From: Trichopria drosophilae
Lineage: Eukaryota > Arthropoda > Insecta > Hymenoptera > Diapriidae
Direction: 5' to 3'
NCBI GenBank assembly: GCA_030407085.1
Contig: CM059585.1
Coordinates: 108,737,501 to 108,801,500 of the forward strand
Length of the DNA: 64,000 nt
Shown: one piece after another, positions 21,467-33,699 of the stretch
Position numbering within the stretch: the first letter of the stretch is position 1
Layout of the letters: every line of letters begins with the position of its first letter
Made by a program: the position numbers and the translations under genes
Notes under the pieces: generated by a model
Told to the model about the DNA's origin: nothing
Database searches by the model: none
What the model saw: only the letters and a program-made list of their open reading frames with translations

Positions 21467-23199
21467 TTACATGTTAGTATTTCTTAATTGATACATTTTA
21501 TCTGCAGTTATAATTTCAGCGATATTTTCTTTTATTTTGCCCACTTGTACCAGGTTTTCAGGTGTACTGTCCCACCTATACATTAACCAGTCGTACAGTT
21601 TCCCAGCTGCTTGATAAGCTTCTGTCGTTGACATTGTTGAAATATCTATATCACATGATCCCATAGAATGTTCATTAGATGTATTAGGTTCATCGTCAAT
21701 GTCCATTTCTTCGTTTTCAATTACTTCGGATTCATCAACATTTCTCATTCCGTTATTTGTCACAAGAGCTGTGATCTCTTCGATACTTTGGATCTCCCAA
21801 CCTGGATCATTATTGTCGCTGTCCAGCCATTGCACAGTGTCATCTTTTGTTACCAAGACTTGCATAGCACAAGATGCCAAATCTGCAATTTCATTGATTG
21901 TATTTTCTTCCGGACAGGTCATGTTTAAGCCCAAAAGATTCTTCCATGCATTTCGTAACGTACTCTCTGTAACATTTTCCCACGCTACGGAAAGAGTCTT
22001 CATGCAGTCTAGAAGAGTCCACCTTTTCAGAAATTTTAAATATTTTCCCTCTATTTCCTCAGAATCTTCAATCAAAAATGCTCGAAGGTATGATTTTTTA
22101 TATAATCTCTTCATTGCCACAATCACTCCTTGATCCATGGGTTGGATCAAAGCAGTGACATTGGGTGGCAAATATTTCACAATGCAGCAAGGATCTATTA
22201 AATTAAGTTCATCGGCACTTGGATGAGAGGGAGCATTATCAAGCAAAAGCAAGAATTTTTCATTTTCTCTTTGCATTTTACTTTTAATTGCTGGAAGGAA
22301 AATTGTAGTGTACCACATAAGAAAAACATGTTTATCCATCCAACTACTTTTTTGGTTCGTATAATGGATTGGTAAAGAATCAATTCCTTTCAAGCATCCT
22401 GGCGTCTTGTATTTCCCTATCATCAATAAAGGGATTTTGTGTTTGCCTGAGGCATTAGAACAATTCATGATTGTTACCCTATCTTTAGCGATCTTAAATC
22501 CTGCAACATTTTTTTCATTCCTCGAAGCTAATGTTTTGTTCGGAAGTGCTTTCCAATTTAGACCTGTCTCATCGGCATTGTAAATATGTTCCAGATCGAA
22601 ATTTTCTTGCTCGATGTACTTTTGAAATTCTTGACAAAACTCTGCACTTCCCTCGGTATTAGCAGATAATTTTTCTCCGTGAATTCCAATTTGGCGTATG
22701 TTATGTCTTTTTTTAAAATTGTGAACCCATCCACTGCTGGCTGTAAATTTATCTTTGCCATAGAGATTTTCATGAATTGTTAAGGCATTCTCTTGTAAGA
22801 GGTTTCCAGATATTGGAATGCCTGCATCTCGTTGTTGACAGAACCAGCTAAACAATATTTCTTCGAGTAATGATTCCTCGACCTTGGAAAATCTCTTTGA
22901 TTCCTTATTCGGATGTTTACCATGAAGAATTTCATATTTTTTTAATATATCATTTCGATTTTTCAAAATTCCACTGATCGTTGATCTTCCAGTGCCATAC
23001 AGAGTAGCAAGATCCTGTTGCTTGGCACCTTGATCCAACTTCCTAAGAATTTCCACTTTTTGCGCATAGGTTAAGTTTGCCCGTTTCGGTTTTTCCTCTA
23101 CAAATGTAAATCATATTATAAAAAATAGTTACAATTTTATAAATTATAACTGCTTAAACAATTACCACGAATATTTGGATCCAGATTTTCAGCAGACAT
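21467..23199 (-). CDS. Tigger/pogo transposase, two exons
   Basis: Exon 1 is 23199-23166 (MSAENLDPNIR) with donor G|GTAATT. Exon 2 runs from 23097 (acceptor TTTGTAG) to the stop at 21467. Together they give about 554 residues with no internal stop. The N-terminus has a Psq/CENP-B-type helix-turn-helix (RANLTYAQKVEILRKLDQG to GRSTISGILKNR). A second CENP-B-like helical domain follows (about residues 75-140, GWVHNFKKRHNIR). The DDE/D region keeps all three acids: NADETGL, LLLDNAPSH and PMDQGVI. In this superfamily the protein binds the terminal repeats and catalyses cut-and-paste into TA. The intron is inferred; without it the frame could begin at the GTG-region upstream of EILRKLDQG and lack part of the first helix. 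The gene looks recently active. Confidence 0.88.
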
Positions 23200-24544
23200 G
23201 ATTGAACAAATTGTTCAAAATAACAATATAACAATATAACAAGATTCCAACAATAACAATGTAACAATACAACAAGATTCCAACAATAACAATATAACAA
23301 GATATAACAAGAAAACTCGATGTAGGTTTTACGAATATGTCGTTGAACGTCAATACAAACTGATACCAATGAATTTGGATTCTACCGCGCTTTGGCTACT
23401 CATTTAGCTCCGCCCCCTGCTCGAGCAGACTGCCGTAAAAGATAAGAGAAGGGGAAGAGTTAATTCCCCTCTCATGGTCGATATATCAAAGCGATGAGGG
23501 GAAGCGCGGAACCGTGATGATCGATATATCGCGGCTCTTACATAGAAGTGAAATCCTGTCGAGAAAATAATTTTTTTTTTCTAAACAAATTATGTAAATA
23601 ATTAAACAAAACAAAGTTAGGGGGGTAGAATTTTTTTGTACTAGTCCCATAAAAAAATATAAAGCCGAGAATTTTCAGTCTAACGGAAACCTTGTTAGTT
23701 GAATAAGGTTGCTCCTGAACTTCGTGATTTAAGTGATATAGTGAAATTGTTATGAGTGCGCCAATATATTTAAGAGTCATTCTCGACGCCGGACAAATCT
23801 GAGAGCTGTCAGCAAACAGCTACTTTTACGGTATTCTGAGCTTAATTCAACGGATTTCTTGTGCGCTTCCTGCCATCGACGATGCTACAAAGAGAAACTT
23901 CCGCAAATCTCGGAAGAAGTTCAGATGGAGGACAGTAGTCGAAAACCCAAATATGAACTGCGCCTATACCGTCCGGCAGTATACCATTCCTCCGAGCGCT
24001 ACGGCATTTGCCGCTTTATTTATTTATTTCTTACGGTGCCAATTCTCACGGGCACTCATTTTTTTCAACGGATTCCGAAAGAAAACATGTTTGGCTATAT
24101 TATATATTTTTTTAACATTTTTAACTCTGGCCGCCCGAAAATGCGCACAGTTTGTTTATAACAATTACGAATAACAATATTCAAAATTAATTTTTTAGAA
24201 GTCAATTATTTTTTTTTATATAGAATAAATATTTTCTGAAAATTTTGTATAGATGTAAAATTACGCTACGACGAGTATTTTCCGAGATATAAATTTTTTA
24301 AACCCGACTAAATGAGTAAAAAAATTAAAATATTCAAACTTTGAATGCTCGTATCTCCGCCATTTTAGTCGATATCGAAAAATTTCCAAGAGTGAATTTG
24401 TCACCGAAAACCTTCAATAATAACATATTTCAAGCACTTTAAAAAATTTCGATGTCAAAAAAATACTCCAAAATTTAATCGTTTTAAAATGTTTTAAAAT
24501 GTAAAATCGAATTCTTACGCCCGAGTACGCATACTATTAGGAAA

Positions 24545-24690
24545 AATATAGTACGTAGCATGTGCGGGAAATAGGGGTCCATCGCATTCGTTTTTATTGC
24601 CGCCCTCGCTACGCTCGGGCTACAAACTCAACGAATGCGGGAAACCCTATTTCCCGCACTAGTTACGTAATGTACTATTTCGATATACTA
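24545..24690. repeat. GC-rich dyad repeat (CGCTACGCTCGGGC type)
   Basis: GTGCGGGAAATAGGG is inverted as CCCTATTTCCCGCAC about 85 bases later, with a nested dyad around CCTCGCTACGCTCGGG and CGCATTCGTT/AACGAATGCG. It is much richer in GC than its surroundings. Confidence 0.75.
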
Positions 24691-25034
24691 TGCGGAAAAT
24701 TTGTGCGCCGTTTTTTGTGGGTCAAATACGATGTTACGCACGAGTGATGACCGCGGCGCACGACTTTTTCCAGCCGTTCGCCGCGAAGACGGGTTCATTT
24801 CGGTCTTTGCCACGAAAACGTGTTCATTTCGATGTTTGCGGCGAAAACGGGTGCTTTTCAACGTTGTAAAATTGAATTAATGAGCGGGGGTCCAGGGGAG
24901 GAGCTCCCTGCTGGGGTTGGCGGCTGAAGTTTGCTATTGATTTGTAACGTGTAAGATGTGGCACATAAAGAGACATAAAGTCTCAAAGAGCTGGTCAAGC
25001 ACTATTACTTTAGACAGCGGGTCGAAGGCACCCT

Positions 25035-25290
25035 AGTTATATTTTTAAATCACTCTTTTTTTAAAAATTGTCTATTGATTCAATAACTGTGGGGTTCAAG
25101 ATATACAGAACACTAGACATGATGTTTGGGAGAGGACAGTGTTTCTTGATCTTAGCTATCATATCTTGTCTCTGTCTCTCAAACCTATGCCTATAGGGCA
25201 TTGCCCGACAATGTGATCGATGTCCTCTTCTGGATATCCGCACTCGCAGGCAGGGCAGTCGAAAATTCTCACCCTTTTAAAACATTTTCT
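25035..25290 (-). pseudogene. 3' end of a non-LTR retrotransposon ORF2
   Basis: The minus strand reads DCPACECGYPEEDIDHIVGQ and then, after a frameshift, ERQRQDMIAKIKKHCPLPNI and VLYILNPTVIES before a stop. The C-x-C ... E-D ... H ... C pattern is the zinc-like C-terminus of R1/jockey-type ORF2 proteins. The sequence to the left (24890-25035) is probably its 3' UTR. Confidence 0.6.
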
Positions 25291-25449
25291 ATAAAAATTT
25301 TTAAAAGTAACCATTTTTCTTTTCTAAACCTTTGAATCATAGTAAAAAAAAATGATTGACTGATACCTACCCGTGATGCAGTCAATGAAAAAAAAATAAT
25401 ATAAAAAGTTGTGATTAAACTGAATAAAATCCGTCAAAATAGTAGATTA

Positions 25450-25870
25450 CGATATTAGTGCGCGAAGTAGGTGATTTGCGCACGAGTGTAACGAGTGCGA
25501 AAATCAACTACCGCGCACGTGTATCGTAAGCTATTTTTTTTAACTCCGTGAGAGAAATTCTTCGCGCACTGATTTGAGTGTGCGAAGTACTTCGCGCACG
25601 GAGTTAAAAAAAATATATTCTTTTTATTTATTTTCATTGGATTGGGCGAATGGGAATTTAACATTTTGAATTCACATCCATTCATTTATTAAAAATGATA
25701 TCTTTTATTAAATAATTTTATGCAATTCTGTGCGCAAAATCTCGTTTTGCGCACTGTTTTTGCGTTGCGAAAATTCACTTTTCTGGAAAAATAAAAAAAT
25801 TGTGCGCAAAATAAAATAACAGTGCGCAAAATAACAAAAGTGTACGCAAAGTAAGAATCATTACGATAAC
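25450..25870. repeat. GTGCGCAAA / GCGCGAAGTA repeat cluster
   Basis: Dyads such as GTGCGCGAAGTAG and TGCGCACGAGTGTAACGAGTG at 25460-25500, TGTGCGAAGTACTTCGCGCA near 25580, then several GTGCGCAAAATA units at 25735-25855. Non-coding; short open frames are repeat shadows. Confidence 0.65.
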
Positions 25871-25874
25871 AATC

Positions 25875-27650
25875 TTGCAATTAAAAATGTGCGAACACGA
25901 AAAAATGACGTTTACAGCCCAATTTTCAAACTGCTTTTATTTAATAAAGATAGTTTTAAATGAAATTTCGTTAAGAAGGAATGTTAATATATATTCTAAA
26001 AATGTATTTGTACTACTTTATTTTGTTTAACAAGTTTAATAATAATAAGAAAAGTGGATTTGAAATTGATCAAAAAGCTGTCAATTTTTTTAATATTTAG
26101 GATCAGATTTGTTATAAATCTATTTGCCCAATAACTTTGATAGTCTCCAGAACTGAAAATGAATACATTTACTTCTCTTATTCCGCAAGAACCAATTTAA
26201 AAAATCAGTTTTATTAGTATAAAATTCAATTTAAAAATTCGAAATTCGTACAAACTGACGTAATTCAATACATCATATCGTTTTTCTGAATGCTTTTAAA
26301 TAGGTCTTTTAAGTAAACTTTTCACATACTTAAATTTGTAGAAAATGAACACTATATTCAAATTTCACGAGAGTATTTTGTATAAATTCTGAAATATTTC
26401 AATTTGAAATTCTTTACAAAACAAGGTAGTTTTAACAAATTCAAATATAGTCTGAAGTTGACAGGTTTGCGGATAATCGATTAAAATCGATTTTATTTAA
26501 ATTAAAAATCATGATTATTATTAATTTACATTCGCTAGGCAGTTATAATAGTGAAATATTTATTTATTTCTCATTATAATTACAGATATATTTAAAATAT
26601 AAAAAAATTCATAATATAAAAATCAATACTTATCTTCCACTTTAATAAATTTTATTGCCTTGATATTTTTGTCGCAGAAATCAAACATTACGTTTAAATT
26701 ATTAATAATGTTCTTCCCATCAACACTCTAAATTTATTTATTAAAGTGGAAGGTGTTCATGTAAAAGAGGTAGAATTTTCCGATCTCAGACTCGGTCATT
26801 GAAGTTTACAGAGTTTCCAGTTCTACTCAATCCAAACAAAAGAAAATTCGTAAAATTGAAGAAGATAAACTAAAAAGAAAGTGTATAAAGAAGAATAAAA
26901 TATAAAGTATTGATTTTTATATTATGAAATTATATTTTTATTAAATTTTTATATTATATTAAATAAATATTTCACTGTTATAACTGTCGAGTGAATGTGA
27001 ATTAATTATAATCATGATTTTTCATTTAAATAAAATTGATTTTAATCGATTATCGGCAAACCTGTCAACTTCAGACTATATTTGAATTTGTTAAAACTAC
27101 CCTGTTTTGTAAAGAATTTCAAATTGAAATATTTCAGAATTTATACAAAATACTCTCGTGAAATTTGAATATAGTGTTCATTTTCTACAAATTTAAGTAT
27201 GTGAAAAGTTTACTTAAAAGACCTATTTAAAAGCATTCAGAAAAACGATATGATGTATTGAATTACGTCAGTTTGTACGAATTTCGAATTTTTAAATTGA
27301 ATTTTATACTAATAAAACTGATTTTTACATTGGTTCTTGCGGAATAAGAGAAGTAAATGTATTCATTTTCAGTTCTGGAGACTATCAAAGTTATCGGGAA
27401 AATAGATTTATAAAAAATCTGATACTAAATATTACAAAAATTGACAGCTTTTTGACCAATTTCAAATCCACTTTTCTTATTATTATTAAACTTGTTATAC
27501 AAAATAAAGTAGTACAAATACATTTTTAGAATATATATTAACATTCCTTTTTAACGAAATTTCATTTAAAACTATCTTTATTAAATAAAAGCAGGTTGAA
27601 ACGTGGTCTGTAAACGTCATTGTTTCGTGTTCGCACATTTTTTATTGCAA
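25875..27650. mobile_element. 1.8-kb long-armed palindrome
   Basis: The outer ends carry AATGTGCGAACACGA and its inverse. The arms (25875-26655 and about 26735-27650) run through AATCGATTTTATTTAAAT, CACGAGAGTATTTTGTATAA and GAACCAATTTAAAAAATCAG. The centre is near 26695 (CTTCCACTTTAATAAAT and its inverse). An insertion/deletion makes the right arm longer. No coding sequence. Confidence 0.82.
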
Positions 27651-28523
27651 ATTAAAAAAAAAAATAACAAAATAATTACCTAAATCGTTAGCAGACATGG
27701 ATCGTACGGAGTTTAATAATGACTTATTTATAAAATAAATATATTTTTGAAACATGCCAGCAACACCTTTTGGACGAAAGTCAATGGAATTACCCTTCTA
27801 CGTTTTATTCAAAATACATTTGAAAAAAACACATTAAATAGTATGTAATGGATAATACGGCGTGCGTGAGAATTACTATGAATTACAAATAAAAAAAATG
27901 TATATTAAAAAATGCCCTTAGCGATGACGCGTACTAACAGAAAATCAACGTTTCATCGCCTAAAATACTCGATCATCGTTACTATATGTGAAAACTTCGC
28001 GGAAAACAAGTAACGATCAATTGTTTGACAGTAACTTATTTCATATTTAATGATATTTTTATTATATATTATTTAATATTATTCAATGATATATGTCCCA
28101 TAAAATATTAATAACTTATTGTGATTAATATAAAACGAAAATCTTGTTTGACAAAAGCTCATACTCATTTGACGGACTTTTTAGCGATCTCAACTCACGC
28201 TTGCATTGTAATTAAAATGTAATAAAAAGTATATGTGTGATCTATTTTTCTTGTAATAATAATTTATAATGTAAAATTAATTTATATTAATTTTAATAAT
28301 TATTTTTTTTACAATCTATAAAGTAGAAATCTGCAAAGATAACACGAGTTCAAAACTCTATTCTATTTTACCGACAGGTTCCGTATACACGGCATTTGTC
28401 GAAATTAGTTCAGGGGCACGCCTGCATGGTGGCGCGTTTTGTTGCGGCTTGACAGGCCGATCAGCTTTCCATTAGGAAGCGAGATCTCCCACCTCATCTC
28501 TGCCTTTGGATACAAAATCCTTT
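27651..28523. other. AT-rich spacer inside the composite palindrome
   Basis: No coding evidence. The last 40 bases (28480-28510) are the inverted match of 17846-17880. Confidence 0.45.
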
Positions 28524-29290
28524 AATTCGTTTATTTTCGCATTAGTTGCGATTATATTTGGAAAATTCGCATCTCAATTCGCAAACGAATCGCAAACGTT
28601 TGAGATCGATTACAGAAAAATCGCAAACCTTTTAAAGGATTTTGTACGTATAGGTATGGAGGCGGGCTGGATCTAGTAACTTTTCATAATTCGTTTATTT
28701 TCGCATTATTTGTTATGATATTCGAAAGATTGCTATATTTTCTCAAATCGCAAACGAATCGCAAACGTTTGATACCGATTGCCGAAAAATTGCAAACCTT
28801 TTAAAGGATTTTGTATATGGCGGTGGGCTGGATCTAGTAACTTTTTTAATTCGTTTATTTTCGCATTATTTTTGATTATATGCGGGGAATTCGCATATTA
28901 TCTCAATTCGCAAACGAATCGCAAACGTTTGAGACCGATTGCAGAAAAATCGCAAACCTTTTAAAGGATTTTGTATGTCGAGGTGGGCTGGATATAGTAA
29001 CTTTTGATAATTCGTTTATTTTCGCATTATTTCTGATTAGATTTGAAAAATTCGCATATTATCTCAATTCCCAAACGAATCGCAAACGTTTGAGATCGAC
29101 TGCAAAAAAATCGCAAACCTTTTAAAGGATTTTGTATATCGAGGTGGGATGGATCTAGTAACTTTTTTAATTCGTTTATTTTCGCATTATTCCTGATTAT
29201 ATTTAGAAAATTCGCATATTATCTCAATTCGCAAACGAATTGCAAACGTTTGGGACCAATTGCAAAAAAATCGCAAACCTTTTAATAAAT
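28524..29290. repeat. Tandem repeat, ~160-bp unit, about five copies
   Basis: AATTCGTTTATTTTCGCATT starts at 28524, 28688, 28848, 29009 and 29169, a period of 160-164 bp. Each unit also has CGCAAACGAATCGCAAACG and AAACCTTTTAAAGGATTTTG. It abuts the inner edge of the right outer arm. Confidence 0.9.
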
Positions 29291-29813
29291 TTTGTATATA
29301 AGGGACATATAGGATAATTTATTTTTTTTTTATTGTACAAGTTATCGGAAAAAGCACTTTTAATTCATAATTCTCAAACGAATCGCAAACGATCAAGCCT
29401 TATTTGGGCGAAGCTGGTCGATTGGTTGCCGAGTAATTGCGTTTTCAAAAATGCTAACGGGAAGTTAGCCGGCCATGTCGTTTTTTGCAAATAACTTAAA
29501 AACGACGAAGTCGCAAACGAAAAATCGGTAATCGCAATCATTCGCAAACGATTCGCGCTATTTTCAATCTATTTCGTTACAATGGCCGGTTAACTTCACC
29601 GAGGTCAACTAATGGATCCTTGTTAAAGCAGCAAGGAAAACCTTACTACAATAATAGGGAAAATCATTGATCCACTTAGTTTTCTTGACTCAGCTAACAA
29701 TAAAAAAGTACTGTTATGATAAAGATAATATTATTCTTTTAGCAACAAGGTTAATTGAAGTAAATATAGATAATTATTTGCAACAACAAAGAATGTTTTT
29801 ATTGCTAGAACTA

Positions 29814-29987
29814 CCCAGTCAACGAAAACGAATAGAAAGTTAAAAATACGAATTGAAATGAATTCAAGTGAATTAAAATGAATTAAAACGTATGAAAATG
29901 ATTAATTGACTTTAATTCATTTCAATTCACTTGAAATTCATTTCAATTCGTATATTTATCATTTTTCATTCGTTTTCGTTTACTGGG
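29814..29987. mobile_element. CCCAGT(C/A)AACG-ended MITE, copy A
   Basis: CCCAGTCAACGAAAACGAAT at the left and TCGTTTTCGTTTACTGGG at the right; the arms share AAAATACGAATTGAAATGAA. 174 bp. A sister copy lies in Tdrd5 intron 2. Confidence 0.82.
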
Positions 29988-32900
29988 TCCGTATGAATAC
30001 GATACATGTACATACATATGTACGGATTACGGTATGTATTACTTGTATGTACTTTCATCTTCATCCCAATAAACATTTCGTCTAATGATGTCTAAAAGAT
30101 GTCTTTTTAAAGATGAGGCCTTTCCCTCAGAATAAATATAACCTCGAACTGTAGGATATATGTAGTGTGAAAACATGCACAAACATGATCCATCTATATA
30201 TACTAATTTTGATATATCGACATATCAACAAATGACTGAAATGTACTAGCTCTTTCAATGAAAGTTTTATTATTAACACATTAAAAGTTAGGCCCCATCG
30301 TAGCTGTTAGAGCACACTCGAATACTCAGCGTAAGGAATGACTGATTTCCATTTTTCTGTTGTGAAGTTCCTTTTTCAAATTCCTTTTATATATATACAG
30401 GGTGTCCCAGAACTTCCGCATAATATTGCACGGGGTGAATCTTGACATCATTTTGAGAAAGAAAGTTTCATACCAAAATCGGATCTGAAGTTCAGAATTT
30501 GAGTGGCGAGCCATTGAAGTTTAAAAAAAAATAATAGTTTTTTTTCAATAACTCGGTTCGGTTTAAAGTTACTTTAACGAATGATGACTGATTTTGAAGG
30601 TTTTTTATAACGCTACAACTTACCTCAGAGAGCATATGACCTGCATTAAATATTTCGCAAGTTGTCGACCTAAAAAGGGTAAAAATTGCCTTTTTTGCAG
30701 TTTTTCGCGTGTAACTCATTTCCGTAAAATGCTAGCGAAATATCATATGTAACAACATTGTAGAGCTTGAAAAGGCGAAGAATGTTCTCCCTTATACATT
30801 TGGTTTTGATAAAAATTGAGTACGCGGGGAGACTTTAAAAATCAGAAAACAGACGGAAAATGGATTTGGCACTGCTGAAGCACGTTTTTCGTCTATTTTC
30901 TGATTTTTAACGTCCTTCCGCGAGCTCAATTTCTGTCAAAATGAAACGTAAGAGGGGGCAAATTCTAACCATATTTAAACATATAAATAAACATATTTTC
31001 AAGGTCAAAGATGACAGTACTTTTTTAAAATATTTTGTTCTTATTCAGTTTATCAAAATACATAGGAAAGCACCCTGAAACGCTCGCTTCTACTAGAAAT
31101 GAAATTTGACCTTGGAATACCGACTTTTAAGGTCAAAATTGTTTAGAGGAATTGGAAAACTATTTTGTAAGTATTTAAACATCAAATTTTGCTTAAAAAC
31201 ATTAAATATTTTGTGCTTCTTAACTGGTCGATATATCGACCATCCCCGAAGCTAAAAGGTTAATCAAGTTGAATCGGTTCAGCATACATTTTTTAGGTAT
31301 CTCTCGTGTAAAACCAATAATCCAATGAGTTTTTTTGACCATGATTATAAACCGATTATGCAGAAATGTAATATGTTGTCAATATCTCAGCTTTTCTCTT
31401 TTTACGATTATTTACTAGCTTATGAAATCACACATAATTTGATTAACTAATATTATGTATACATTTGATAAATGTAACGTTTAAAATGTAAAATTCTTGA
31501 CCGCTTGTATTTAAACATATTGTGCGTATACTTGGTGTGATGGTCCGTATATTAATGTAGAAATAGTAAACAAGTAGAAAAAACCGTAAACAGGCGAATT
31601 GCGATGGCAATATGCGTCTGGCGCTTTGATAATAGATCTTCTTATGTGTTAAATTTTTGACTTTTTCTACTTGTTTACTTTTTCTAGTATACGTATACGT
31701 ACAAGATCACGGATACAAATTTTTTTATTATTGAATTGGGGTCCTTATGGTCTGAAACGTCGACATTTGATGAAAAACTATAGGGTAATTTTTATACCCG
31801 AAGTGACCAAATTCAATACTTCGTCCAGACCTAAGGTCTGGGTAGTAGTAAATATTGTATAGGTAAATCGTTTGTGAAAACGAAGAGGAATATGCAAAAC
31901 AGCAGGGAATAAATAAATTGCGAATGTTGTATTGCAAGAGCGTTTAATGGAAATCGGAGGGCGTTTCTTCTGAGGGGTCCGAAGCATATGATGTGCCGTA
32001 GTAAAGAGTTTAATTGGGAATCGGACTAGACACTGTGGGTGTTAGGTCCATCAAGTAATGTGTGCGGTTGACACAATGTAGCCGGAGGGCACGATGTAAC
32101 TCCACGTAAATAAACGATTCTTCTATTAAATTAATTTTATTTCTAAAATGCTTAAATATAAACATCCGACATAATATAAACATGAACATTTGAAAATCAT
32201 ACGATTAAATATTAATAATTGCACTAATTTTATTAATTAAAAAGTGTATTGAATATATTAAGAAACAATTTCGTTTCTATCTTAACCCTTCATGAAAAAG
32301 GGTTTCTCCGGCGTGCTGACCCTAGGTGTCCTCCAGCCCATCCCTCTCTTGTTTTTCGATTAAACAGTCAGTCACACGTTCTCTTCAGTTGTAATTGAAT
32401 AAAATGGACGCATGTAACTTTTCCTGGAAAGGGTAAATTCAGAACCTTAGTTTCAAAATTTCCAGCCGGACGGAGCAGATGAGTTTCAGACTTCGCAAGC
32501 TTCGGATCGTTGAGCCGAAACACAAATCCGAAGTACATATTTTAAGTTCAATAACAAATTACAAAATATTATTATTCCAAGTATTAGATCATTGGACTGT
32601 GTATCACTGAAGAGAGAATTGGAGCTCAATATATTAAACAACGATCTCCAAGTGTCAGAAGTGGGATCTTCGTTTTCCAGACCTGCGTTAGCAGGAATTC
32701 ATCTGGTTAGTGACACTTTTATATTTTACCTTCCCTGATAAATTTAAGTGGTTTCTATAAAATTTCAATTGATTCAAGTAAATGGTTTCTTTAAGTTGTA
32801 GCAACAAAATATTTATCAGACAGTTAAAGTTTTTGAAATGGGGTGTGGGGTATGCTCCCGGCGTCTCGATTTCATTTTTATATTTCATAATATTATCAAT

Positions 32901-33699
32901 ATTAGTAATGCTTTTCCAATTTCAAGATAATTTGAAATATAATTGCTTCGAGAGCGCCTAGCATTTTGGGAATCGGATTGATTACGATGCACAGTGTTTG
33001 AGATGATTTGAAGAATTTCAAACTGAAAGGCATTTCCATCTAATGCATATCATAGGCATTTGCGTTTAACTTTACTATTTGTTACTGTACCAGTAAAATC
33101 TTACTTCAAACTTCTCCGGACGCGAATGAGTCCCTTGCATTATTAATTCTGGTTTAACTCTTTACATCGTGAAGAAACTTTAAGGTTTTAGAAGTTGAAT
33201 TTACAATTAATACAGTGGGAGTTATTTCGATTTGACAGTTTGGAATAAATCTCCTGCATCCATTTTTTTTTTTTTTTTTCTTTCCACTCGCACTAACTCA
33301 TGTCCTTCCTTGTAAGTGTATTTGTACACTAGTCTTGCATGGTAATATGTCTAATCTCTGCTCCTGTTTTGCTGATTTTTTTACAGATGTATCTCGGAGA
33401 AATAATTATTTTCATTTTTTTCAGATTTTTTAAATCACTTGGTAAGGAGTCAGAATTTTGGCACATTTTGGATTAAAAAAAAACTGAGCATTTTCAATTA
33501 ACTCGGTTGCTACTTATGGTACAGTAACAAATAAAAAAAGGAATTATTATGACATGTACTTTTATATAGGTATAAAAAAACGTTGTTACGATTTGTTTAC
33601 TTATGTTTTTTACGTATTATATGTATAATAAATTTAAGATTTTTGCCAATGAGACATTTTTAATTTTTGTACTAAATTCATAAAAAAACAACAATTGAA
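29988..33699. other. Intergenic region of degraded repeats, no gene seen
   Basis: It holds a TATATACAGGGTGTCCCAGA end-like motif (30389), a palindrome at 30808-30940 (TTTAAAAATCAGAAAACAGA and inverse), a short inverted pair AGTAAACAAGTAGAAAAA (31566 and 31662), and the perfect palindrome GGTCGATATATCGACC (31226-31241). The 32-33.6 kb part is featureless apart from a poly-T run at 33262. Confidence 0.5.

Larger units (their letters stand above)
19691..23542 (-). mobile_element. Full-length Tigger (pogo-type) DNA transposon
   Basis: The left end is TA|CAGTAGAGCCGCGATATATC. The right end, inverted, matches AGAGCCGCGATATATCGA, but its last four bases are altered (TACA instead of ACTG), followed by TA. 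GATATATCGAC is repeated several times within the first 80 bp, plausibly as binding sites. One transposase gene lies on the minus strand. About 1.4 kb of non-coding sequence (20080-21460) separates its stop from the left end, and a small pogo MITE sits within that part. Confidence 0.88.
18712..24490. mobile_element. Palindromic element split by the Tigger insertion
   Basis: Arms of about 560 bp (18712-19273 and 23932-24490) share CATTTTAAAACGAT, AAAATGGCGGAGATACGAGC, GCAAATGCCGTAGCGCTCGG and TTTCGACTACTGT, inverted. The loop (19274-23931) holds the Tigger element plus about 800 bp of flanking loop without genes. Confidence 0.82.
17200..29609. mobile_element. 12.4-kb composite palindromic element
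   Basis: The outer arms are 17200-17516 and 29297-29609, inverted copies beginning GTTGACCTC and passing through GTTAACCGGCCATTGTAACG and GCAATTACTCGGCAACCAAT. A second inverted match joins 17846-17880 to 28480-28510 (CAGAGATGAGGTGGGAGATC). Nested inside are the 18712-24490 palindrome with the Tigger element, a 1.8-kb palindrome, tandem 160-bp repeats and a retrotransposon tail. No transposase for the outer element is visible. Confidence 0.7.

Noticed and set aside
28524..29290. CRISPR-like regular spacing
   Set aside because: Units are 160 bp and similar along their whole length, with no unique spacers; a eukaryotic tandem repeat.
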